DNA of 64,000 nt from assembly GCF_019320115.1 (NCBI RefSeq), contig NC_089584.1:104027111-104091110 (forward strand). Direction: 5' to 3'. Under the pieces are notes generated by a model. It ran no database searches. It saw nothing but the letters and a program-made list of their open reading frames with translations, and had not been told where the DNA came from. Positions 55,692-64,000 of the stretch are shown here, in pieces. A program made the translations under genes and the position numbers. The stretch's first letter is position 1; each line of letters opens with the position of its first letter. Source of the stretch: Miscanthus floridulus. Lineage: Eukaryota; Streptophyta; Magnoliopsida; Poales; Poaceae.

Positions 55692-56716
55692 CTCGACGCT
55701 CGCTCTTCTCCACCGCCGCCGCCTCCCTTCTTCCCCGCCGCCGCCTCTCTCCAGCCCAGCCGCAGCCTCCCCATCTCGCATCTCGTCACCTCCCGGTCGC
55801 TGCCGCTCCTCCTCCCTCCCGGCTCCTCCACGCTAACGCTGCCGCTCATCCACGCTCACGACGATGGAGACGCTGCGGAGGACGACGGCGCGAGCTCCGC
55901 CAGATCCCCAGCGAGCGGAGGCCACCACGCGAGCTCCGCCAGATCCCCGGCGGCCACATCCGACCGAGCCCCTGTCAGCCACCACGCGAGCTCCTTCCAG
56001 AACTCCGGCGGCCACATCCGGACGAGCTCCCGTCGGCCACCACTCGGCCCACATGCGGTGGTGGCATGCGTATGCGTGCGGTGGTGGTGGTGCGCGGCCA
56101 CCACGGTCAAGTACATGCGGCCAGGGAGCTGAGCGCAGGGAGCACGCGAGCTCCGATGAGGTCCACGCGAGCTCCGACAAGGTCAATCCCCGTCATGGAT
56201 GATCTCACGGCGGCCGAGCCGCTCAGCTCCGCAGCCACCCACTCCTCACTCATCTTCTTCTGAGCGCCCGTCGATCTCCTTCCTCACGCTGCAATCGGCC
56301 GAGATAGCTAGCCTACGTGAATCCCCTACCTCTCCTCTCCCTCTCCATGCTCTTGGATTTGGAAATGGTGGCCGAAATCGCTGTCTCGTGAAGCTCGCCG
56401 AGCTGACCATGGCGGCCGAGCTGACGAACACGAGCACCTGCACCTCCCGTTCGCGTTCCCTCTGTGCCTCCATGTCTATTTCCTTGCTTCCTTGGACTAG
56501 TCAAGAGAGAGTAAATGAAGGCGTACCGGTGTACCCAAATTGATATTATTTTGAACTATTACTGTATAGGGTATACATGATAGATAATCTACTCGAAATA
56601 ATCAGGACAGCCAAACGTCCAACTTATTCAGACAGCAGATTCTCTATATCGTAACTTATCAGATAAGCCTGCTCAGCTTATAAGCGAGACTCAGAAAAGC
56701 TGAAACAAACATGCCC
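55459..56716. mobile_element. Possible 1.26-kb TIR element with GC-rich cargo
   Basis: The left end GGCCCTGTTTGGGGCAGCGT and the right end, read in reverse (GGGCATGTTTGTTTCAGC), are similar over about 35 bases; ATA flanks both sides (55456-55458, 56717-56719). The interior looks gene-like: a (CT)n tract at 55661-55689 as in plant leaders, then GC-rich sequence with degenerate tandem repeats of CCACCACGCGAGCTCC. An ATG at 55864 opens a 112-codon frame (METLRRTTARAPPDPQ) without known domains. It ends 200 bases upstream of the next gene's ATG. The inverted repeats are moderate, so the call is tentative. Confidence 0.45.
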
Positions 56717-56917
56717 ATAGGCCACCCGTCATTGAGGCGAGGCGGAACCTGCCTTTCTAGATATTTCTCAACCCCCTCAGCAAGCACAGCAGAAAAGGAG
56801 AAAGAAGCCTCCCCTTTCTCTCCTCTCCCCCTACCCCACCGCCGCAGGCCGCGCCGCGCCGCCCCAGCAATCCCACGCACAGAAACACCAAAGCCCAAAA
56901 CCCACCACCGCCTCCCA

Positions 56918-57652
56918 ATGGAGAACGGCGACGAAACCCTCGCCTCCCCCACCGCCGCCGAGAAGGCCGCGCTCAACGGCGGCGTCGCGGACGAGGAGCA
57001 GGTCCCCATCACCCACCCCGCAAAGTCTTACGCCGCGGTCGCCGCCGAGAACCCCGCTCCTAACGGCGGCGTCGCGAAGGAGGAGGAGGAGGAGGAAGAG
57101 GGGGTCGCCGGCGCCCACACCGCCGCCAAGTCCTACGCTGCCGTCGCCGCCCGCGCCGAGATCAAGGACCTCCGCGCCGCCAAGCTCGACCTGGAGGCGA
57201 AGCTCGCCGAGGCCCGCCGTGAGAACAAGTCCCTCGCCGAGGAGACGCACCGCATCGAGGGGGTCTTCATGCAGGCCCGGGAGGAGGTCACCATCGCCGA
57301 GCTCGCCGCCGCCTCTGCCGAGAAGGAGGTCGCCTCGCTCCGCACGGAGGTCGACCGCCTCGAGGCCCTCCTCAAGGCCGAGAAGGGCGAGCACGAGCTG
57401 GACAAGGAGAGCCACGAGAAGCTCGCCAAGGAGGTGGATGCCGTGCGCCAGGAGAAGCTCAAGCTCGAGGAGGAGATCAGCGCCCTGAAGGCTTCCGCCG
57501 CCGCTGCCACCACCAAGGAGAGGGAGGCTGCGCCGGCGGCTGAGGCCCTGAAGGAAGGGGATATTGCGTGGCTGGGGATGGCGGTGGCTGCGGCTGCCGG
57601 CGCCGCCGGCACGGCTGCCGTCATACTGATCTATCTCCGCCTTAAGAGGTAA
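56918..57652 (+). CDS. Coiled-coil tail-anchored protein, PMD-like
   Basis: 244 residues from ATG 56918 (MENGDETLASPTAAEKAA). The ORF is open further upstream, but this ATG follows a C-rich leader (CCACCACCGCCTCCCA) and begins the conserved-looking acidic text. The N-terminal part contains two copies of AKSYAAVAA (about residues 35-43 and 71-79) around an acidic Glu run. Residues 82-200 form a long heptad coiled coil rich in Lys/Glu/Leu. A single C-terminal hydrophobic span (MAVAAAAGAAGTAAVILIYL) followed by RLKR marks a tail-anchored protein facing the cytosol. This layout matches plant PEROXISOMAL AND MITOCHONDRIAL DIVISION FACTOR proteins; identity at that level is inferred. Single exon, GC-rich. 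Confidence 0.75.
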   Translation: MENGDETLASPTAAEKAALNGGVADEEQVPITHPAKSYAAVAAENPAPNGGVAKEEEEEEEGVAGAHTAAKSYAAVAARAEIKDLRAAKLDLEAKLAEARRENKSLAEETHRIEGVFMQAREEVTIAELAAASAEKEVASLRTEVDRLEALLKAEKGEHELDKESHEKLAKEVDAVRQEKLKLEEEISALKASAAAATTKEREAAPAAEALKEGDIAWLGMAVAAAAGAAGTAAVILIYLRLKR

Positions 57653-58130
57653 TCTGGTGCTCGGTTGCGTGTAGCAGTGCTGGAAGTTTTCGTCGTGATG
57701 CTGCTATTACTGAACTGGAAGTGATGGGACTTCTATGAGTAGTTGCTTATTACAGAAATATAGGGATCTGGAGACTGGTTATCTTTCTTGGCTGTTTTTG
57801 CGGTGACAAAAAAAAAAAATTCGTGCAACTGAGGAACGTTGTATGGTTGGTTATCTTCTGGTTACTGCTACGGATGGCATGGCCTCATGTCCCTTTTTTT
57901 ATCTAATAATGGTCCGTGTTCTGCTGATGAGTGATCTACTTTGCTTACTTGAAATTACTTAATGACTTGGTGATGCTGTCTATTTTGTGTGATTGCTGAG
58001 TGAAATCATAAAATTACCTCAGCATTTGATATATATTGCATCTGATTACAGTTGTACTACATACTAAGTTTGTTTACGAATTATGCTTCTTGATGCCTTC
58101 ATCATTTGTGTTCCTTTGCTTAGGCGCTCC
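57653..58130 (+). other. 3' region of the coiled-coil gene
   Basis: AT-rich sequence with a poly-A run at about 57808-57820. It probably includes the 3' UTR; no polyadenylation site could be fixed. Confidence 0.4.
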
Positions 58131-58134
58131 TTGG

Positions 58135-58765
58135 TCAACAACAACATAGCCTTTCAGTCCCAAACAAGTTGGGGTAGGCTAGAGTTGAAACCTACCAAGA
58201 GCCCCTAGTCATGGTTCAGGCACTTCAATGCCTGCTTTCCAAGCACTCATATTCAAACATAGATCGATAGATATATCTCAAGCTTTCGAATCTCTTTTTA
58301 TTGTCTCCCCCATGTCAATTTCGGTCTTCCTCTACCTCTCCTCATATTATTAGCTTGGCTTAGGACTCCACAATGCACTGGTGCCTCTGGAGGTCTCCTT
58401 TGGACATGGCCAAACCACCTCAACCGATGTTGGACAAGCTTTTCTTCAATCGATGCTACCTCTAGGCGATCACGTATATCATCGTTCCGAACACGGTCCA
58501 TTCTTGTGTGACCACAAATCCATCGCAACATATGCATTTCTGCAACACTCAGTTGTTGAACATGTCGAATCTTTGTAGGTCAACATTCTGCTCCATACAA
58601 CATAGCCGGTCTAATCGCCGTTCTATAAACCTTGCCTTTTAGCTTTTGTGGTACCCTCTTGTCATAGAGAATGCCAGAAGCTTGTTGCCACTTGATCCAC
58701 CCTGCTTTGATTCTATGGCTAACGTCCGCATCAATATCTCCATCCTTCTGTAGTATCGAGGGATT
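58135..58765 (-). mobile_element. LINE (non-LTR) 3' fragment
   Basis: The minus strand encodes the end of a plant L1-type reverse transcriptase ORF: MLRWICGHTRMDRVRNDDI, QHRLRWFGHVQRRPPEAP, RRGRGRPKLTW. Upstream text in another frame ([15 protein letters not shown]) belongs to the same domain. The 3' end is near CCCAAACAAGTTGGGGTAGG (plus strand). The 5' part is missing, as usual for LINE insertions, and frames are broken. It lies about 480 bases downstream of the coiled-coil gene. Confidence 0.85.
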
Positions 58766-61313
58766 GCTGTGCTCCGTGTTTCTGTTTGTGCATACCTCCT
58801 GGATTTCAGTCGTCTGGACATCAATTCAGGTGGCAATAGAGGAGAGAGCCATGGCAAACACGCCAGACCATTAGAGGTCGCTGCCTGGCTGATGCAGGGG
58901 TGGGGGAGGCATGGTGGTGGGGAGCCGGGAATGCTGCCAGCCATGGACAGCAGGGAGATGGGGCAAGCATGTTGGCCAAAACCTGTTTAGCATAGCAGTG
59001 TTGGCGTAGGCAGACTCGAGGATAGCACTGCTGTCGGAGATGGGGCAAGTGCAGGAGGGAGGGGCTGCATGTTGGCCAATGGGTTGAAGAACTAATGGTG
59101 AAAGAACAGTAGTGCTGTTAATCTAAACAGTTGGCTGTGTATGTGACCGAAATTTTACCAAAAACTGGCATATGGTATATTGCATTACCCTTTATTGCAT
59201 TCTTTTTGGCAAGTTCAAGCTACTGCTAATATAGTTTTCTTGTTTACTCATGATGTTTTTTTTTGGTGTTTTCAAGTGGGCATTGCACAGGCTCATAATT
59301 TTCATTGATTTGGAGGGCAACAACATCTTTAGCGAAAGAAACAATGTGATTGGTTCTGTTGGACATGTTGTTTTGCCTTACTATTAACTAAATGGTCTTA
59401 TGTGGATATCTCAATTACAATTGTTTCTTTTTGCCGTGATGCTACTGCTACTACATTGGGATTGGTATGACTTGAGTTAGTTGCTTAGTAATAGCCCATA
59501 GAAAAATATGGTCAATTAGAATCAGTTGCTTAGCATGGTTATGTTTGTTCCTTCACTAGTATCATTCTGCATGCTTTTGATCTGGGCACAAAACTGTTTA
59601 GTAATGGCATACAATGCGTGACAGAGGAAGTGTTTAAGCATGGAATTGCTACGCCTCTGTTTCTCATTGTTTGTGGTTGGAATTGCTTCATGGTTTGCAG
59701 AGTTGGTGAATTGCCAACCTATTTATTTATGATTTAGGAAATGAGATTTGTCTTTTACTACTTGTAAATTCACTGTCCTAGTATGTTAAAAGTATTTTGT
59801 TCTGCTTCTAATGGTTGGGGCAGAGTTGGTCGTCAGATCACTTAGTTGGTCCTGTAGCTACTATCTGGTAATTTAGATCATGTGGTATGCTGGGTGGAAA
59901 CTTCGTGTATGTGAGATGTGTATATGCCTTTATGTTTGTCTGGCCAGTGCAAGCTGACAGATTACCTTCAGGAAATATTTAGTTCGGGTGCTATCTTCTC
60001 ATGTGGGTTGTCGTGTTGCACTTTTGGTTTTATTCTTCATCTTTGCAAGTCACGTATTTGACAAATGCATTGTTCTCATTTCTATTCATCATGCCTACAA
60101 ATGGTTTGTCTTTGTTGGGTCCATAATCTGTGTAGTCTCTGATATTAATCTGTCTACACTTTTGAAGCCCGAGACAACGTGCAGGTTGTGACAATTTGTA
60201 AATCAAGTCATGGTGATTTTTGTTTTGGGATTATGATGTGGAAAGTGTGTATACCATAGTTAGAACTACTCGAGCATATGCTGCCTATGCTCGAGTCTTC
60301 GACTCTTTGCCGAGCATATGTGGAGGGTGTTTAATGTCGAATGTGGTGAGACTGCGTTTGGATATGTTGTTCGAATGGGACAGGAAAATATAGTCAAATA
60401 GATGGGATATAATATGTTGGTATGGGTTATGGGCTTATGGCCTGGATTATACAGTAACTTGATGATCCCGTTCCATTAAACTCGACCCGAATCGAAATTA
60501 TGTAGGCTGGTACTGATGATGAAATTAATAAGTACACGTCAGAGGATATGATAATTGCTGTTTCTGATATTTTCAAAGCGATATTTCCGCTTACATTGCA
60601 CTTGGATTACGATCGTTGAACCTCAGAACCTTGGTAGTGTTCGACGATCTGGTACTGTACATTGACTGCCTTCTGAAAATAATGTATTTCTCTCTTGGTT
60701 GAATGTCGTCGCTGCCTTCTGAAAATATAAATTCTCGTGGGCTGAATATCATACAAAGCATAGAAGAGAGAACGAATGGGCATTTTCCGTTCCTACAACC
60801 GACGTTCACACATCCTACGACGGTTAGTTTATTAAAGTGAGTGAAGACTGATACTCGGATTATTAGGTAGATTAAATAGGCTCTCATAGCATTACATCAT
60901 ATTTTCCCTATACATTTTTTAAGGATCATAAGCAAATGATTGATGTCAATACTAGATTTGATCAAGTGTTAAAATTAAATCTTCATTGATGATCTCATCC
61001 AATGCATAGAACAAAGTGCAAACGTGCATGTCCGTTTACGTGGGCACCATTTCGTTGTGTATATATTTGTAACAAAACTCGTCGTCTTATTTGGATATAA
61101 CAAATTTAATTCTCATGGGTGTCCCCGTCCTCCTCTCATCCTCTTGGGCGACTCGAGCGCAGTGCTGGAGCTTAACCCAATTTTCAGCGGGGCCAGCCTT
61201 GAACTACGAGAGAAATAACGGTAATTCTTTGGTCTAGTTTAGCGGTTTAGCCTAAGATCTAATCCTTCACATATAACTTAGCAATATTAGGGGGAGGGAG
61301 GCATGGTCCATTA
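58766..61313. other. Intergenic, no gene recognised
   Basis: A long stretch read on both strands without a convincing gene. Minor features: a hairpin with 10-bp arms (CTCGAGCATA / TATGCTCGAG) at 60269-60295, and a local duplication of about 46 bases around 60665-60735 (CTGCCTTCTGAAAATA twice). Confidence 0.35.
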
Positions 61314-61761
61314 GAGCACCCACAGTGTATGGGTCTATGCCGGTTCGATGCATTTAATGCATCTATGGAACTCGGTCCTATACACTGTAGGTTGTCTCCA
61401 TGGAGCACCGGCTCCTGGCCATCGAACCCACCCCTTCACATTAAAAAAATATATACATAGTACACTTTTCAACGGCTCCAACACACTTCTCAACGGCTCC
61501 AACTGCCATGAGATTTCAACGGTCTAGTGGAGAGCAGCGGCACTTGACCGTTGCCTTAAAAAAAGCAATGTTTCTTGCTGCTTGCTACAGCACGACGAGT
61601 CTTCAAAAGGAGTCCTAGCGCCTGCTTTCTTCCTTCCAACAAGCCTCCCCTGCCTTCCTTCTTGTTCCCAGCAGCCTCCTCCTTTGCTTCCAACAATCTT
61701 TTCCTCCCACTTGTTCCCACAGCCTACACAAAAATAAAGTAGCAATATCAAAATAATTCAT

Positions 61762-62959
61762 ATGGAGCCCTCAGAGGGAGGTTTTAGTAGATTGCTAGCT
61801 ACTGACCCTAGAAATCAAAGAGCAGATAACACAAGCTTCCAGCACATGCCAAATTTCGCACCCAACACTTTCAACCACACTCAGTTTCCCACCCCACCAA
61901 CACCATTCAACCATTCCCATTATCTCCAACATAAGTCAACCTACACCTACTCATGCCATGCACAACTTGAATCACTTTGGTGGTGTAGGCAACCTCCAAC
62001 AGTATGCCCAGTTTTCACTAGGTTATCAAGGTTTTCAACCACTACCCAACTTTGGCTTCCCAAGTGGAATGTTTGTAGGTGCTGCTGGTGGTGCTTCTTC
62101 ACATGGCTCAGATTCAGCAACCCCGCAATCGCAAATAAGAGAGCCAGAGAAAGATGAAGAAAAGGAAGATTCAAGCGCTAGCAGCCCGGATGAAGGAAGG
62201 AGGACTGTGAGAATTAATTACAGTGAGGATGAGAACCTACGCCTTGTAAGTCTTTGGATTAAGCATTCAGTAGATCCAATTCGTGGCACATATCAGAGTA
62301 GAGAGGCCTATTGGAACAAGATAGCAGAAGCCTTCAATTCAGGCCAGCCTGAAGGTGCAAGAAGAAGGTCAAAGGGACAGCTGAAAAGCCATTGGGGAAG
62401 AATTAATGCAACTGTTACCAAGTTCAATGGGGTGTATGGTCGAATGACATATTGTAGTGGGGAATCTGATGACATGTTGATGGACAAAGCACGTGCTGTA
62501 TTCAAAAGAGAAAACAAGAAAGCGTCATTTACACTTGAATATGTCTAGAAGATTCTGAGGAAGGAACCCAAATGGTATAGAAGTATACCTGGTCAGGATT
62601 GTTCAGAGAAAAACAAAAGGACAAAAGTAGATGAATCTAGAGCATACACTTCATCTTCCAACCAAGAAACTGATGAGAGGGATTCATTCAAAGAAGTGCG
62701 GCCAGAGGGGCAGAAGAAAGCAAAAGCTAGGATGAGAGGAAAGGGAAAGGGAAAGGCCTTACCACAATCTCCCCTAGGCTCGCCGCCAGATGAAGACATG
62801 GTTTTGTTTCATGATGCTATGTTGAAGAGAGCAAGTGCACTAGAAAAAACAACAGAAGCATCAAAGGAGCAGGTTAGAATGAAAAAAGATAGAAAAATAC
62901 ATGAAACAATTGGACAAGGACACTTCCAACATGAGTCCAGCAATACCGAAGCTGCATGA
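61762..62959 (+). pseudogene. PIF/Harbinger ORF1 (Myb/SANT-like, NAM-associated), broken
   Basis: The ORF starts MEPSEGGFSRLL and changes frame once at about 61930. It continues with MHNLNHFGGVGNLQQ, the SANT-like domain (INYSEDENLRLVSLWIKHS, YWNKIAEAFN, LKSHWGRINATVTKFNG) and the NAM-associated C-terminal part (ASALEKTTEASKEQ). An in-frame TAG at 62546 interrupts EYV|KILRKEPKWY, where the family usually has Trp. The stop at the end is TGA 62957. ORF1 proteins bind element ends and assist the transposase; this copy has two lesions and is probably inactive. Confidence 0.82.
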
Positions 62960-63202
62960 AGAACTCCTACAGGGTCTAGCCAAGGAACTATTTCCATCTT
63001 CAAACAACTAAGAAGACCATTATGTATTAGTGTATTGTATGTGTGTTATAGTAAATGTATCTGGCACTACCATTATGTATGTGGCAGTATCATTATTGGG
63101 TTGTACTAAATTAATTCGGTAATATCAATATTGGGTTTACCTTGTTTTTATGAAATGTGCCGCCTGCTCTCCTTGTGCTAAAAAACTGAAAAAAAGGAGA
63201 CA

Positions 63203-63475
63203 CAAATTTCAGAACTAGCTGTTGAAAAAATAGCTGTTAGAGAACTGACATAAATTTCAGAACTACCTGATAGAAACAAAATTAAGAACTAGCTGTTGGA
63301 AAAATAGCTGTTAGAGAACTGACATAAATTTTCAAAACTAGCTGTTGGAAAAATAGTTGTTAGAGAACTGACATAAATTTCAGAACTAGCTGTTGGAAAA
63401 ATAGATATTGGAGAACTGATATGAAAGTCAGAACTAGCTGTTGGAAAAAATAGCTGTTGGAGAAGCCAACCGCTG
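63203..63475. repeat. Tandem repeat of about 48 bp between ORF1 and ORF2
   Basis: Five or more imperfect copies of a unit containing GAACTAGCTGTTGGAAAAAT and AGCTGTTAGAGAACTGACAT. One copy is altered (GAACTACCTGATAGAAAC). It lies just upstream of the transposase start and may form part of its promoter or leader. Confidence 0.88.
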
Positions 63476-63584
63476 GAGAAGCCATCTATAAATACAATGT
63501 GCAGGACAGCTTCTACACCACTCATTCATCACATATGCTACACTTTCTTCTACTCCATCCAACAAATTAGACCTCTACCAACAA

Positions 63585-64000
63585 ATGGCTGAGGACTCTG
63601 AAAATCAGTCCATCACTAGTGAGTACCTCCAAAATCTCATGATGGAGGAAATCAATGACCCAATGGTGGCTCGTGTTGAGGCAAAGATGCAAGCTCGGAT
63701 TGAAGCTAAACTTCAAGCTCGGGCAGGTAGCAGCAGCAACTCTCGAAGGTACATTAATAGGGGTCATGAAGCCGGCCATGCAAAATTAGTTGCTGAATAC
63801 TTTGCTGAGAATCCCTTGTACACTGATTACCAATTTCGTAGAAGATTTCAGATGAGAAAGCACATATTTTTGCAAATTGTTGAAGCATTAGAAAATTGGT
63901 CCTCGTATTTTCAGTTAAGAAGAGATGCATTTGGTAAGGTGGGTCTTTCTCTGCTGCAGAAATGTACATCAGTCCTCCGAATGTTAGCATATGGATCACC
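63585..64000 (+). CDS. PIF/Harbinger transposase (HARBI1-like), N-terminal part
   Basis: An open frame from ATG 63585 (MAEDSENQSITSEYLQNL) to the window end, 138 codons without a stop. It includes RRYINRGHEAGHAKLVAEYF and FRRRFQMRKHIFLQIVEALE, the conserved N-terminal region before the DDE_Tnp_4 nuclease domain of PIF/Harbinger transposases. The catalytic part is outside the window. Unlike ORF1 it shows no break in the visible part. Confidence 0.82.
   Translation, partial: MAEDSENQSITSEYLQNLMMEEINDPMVARVEAKMQARIEAKLQARAGSSSNSRRYINRGHEAGHAKLVAEYFAENPLYTDYQFRRRFQMRKHIFLQIVEALENWSSYFQLRRDAFGKVGLSLLQKCTSVLRMLAYGS

Larger units (their letters stand above)
61314..64000 (+). mobile_element. PIF/Harbinger element, 5' part
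   Basis: After TTA (61311-61313) the sequence GAGCACCCACAGTG is a typical PIF/Harbinger terminus. A subterminal inverted pair (ACAGTGTATGGG / CCTATACACTGTAG) follows. Two genes in the same orientation come next: a Myb/SANT-like ORF1 and a transposase ORF2, the two-gene layout of autonomous PIF/Pong elements. The right end and most of ORF2 lie outside the window. Confidence 0.8.

Noticed and set aside
60269..60295. Hairpin as a microRNA precursor or terminator
   Set aside because: Arms are only 10 bp, too short for a plant miRNA precursor, and no transcript context is visible.
63203..63475. CRISPR-like array
   Set aside because: The repeat copies are contiguous and degenerate without unique spacers, and the sequence is plant nuclear DNA.

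Overview
The window is plant nuclear DNA from a grass, most likely an Andropogoneae species (sorghum, sugarcane, Miscanthus or maize relatives). This is an inference. It rests on intron-bearing genes with GT..AG borders, GC-rich 5' gene ends beside AT-rich intergenic DNA, Tourist-like MITEs with TAA/TTA target duplications, a grass-type tRNA-derived SINE, a CACTA element, a PIF/Harbinger element and Sirevirus-like Ty1/copia retrotransposons. Nothing bacterial is present.

Four host genes are supported. An intronless MAPKKK17/18-like kinase lies at 993-2366 (minus). A domesticated hAT-transposase gene of the RICESLEEPER/DAYSLEEPER type lies at 29679-31857 (minus), with a 5' UTR exon near 32500. 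A four-exon SURP/SWAP splicing-regulator gene lies at 33456-39121 (minus). A small coiled-coil, tail-anchored protein is encoded at 56918-57652 (plus). A possible two-exon secreted-peptide relic (about 16985-17549) and an orphan first exon (about 21640-21950) are weaker calls.

The rest is mostly transposon-derived and nested. Region 3.6-5.0 kb is an element with about 180 bp terminal inverted repeats. Region 9.4-17.3 kb is a direct duplication whose first copy is interrupted by a 3'-truncated CACTA element; the second copy keeps the empty CACTA site and the empty site of a Tourist MITE. Region 19.55-21.50 kb is a TIR-bounded element carrying a broken GRAS gene fragment (Pack-MULE-like). At 24.5-26.4 kb lies a solo LTR with an exact ATGGG duplication; a second solo LTR of the same family (CCTCT duplication) is nested in the 3' LTR of a 5'-truncated Sirevirus-like element (42.5-54.3 kb). 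That element has gag, pol and a third ORF, all inactivated. At 61.3-64.0 kb the 5' part of a PIF/Harbinger element runs off the window: a Myb/SANT-like ORF1 with a nonsense codon and a frameshift, then the open start of the transposase.

The least ordinary signals are paired GC-rich near-palindromes (GGGCGGCAGTGCCGCCC) about two helical turns apart at six sites through the Sirevirus-like element, a similar hairpin family in the other LTR family, a perfect 60-bp palindrome at 9603-9662, the GRAS gene capture, and the duplication that records an occupied and an empty CACTA site side by side. I did not find a clearly new multi-gene system.
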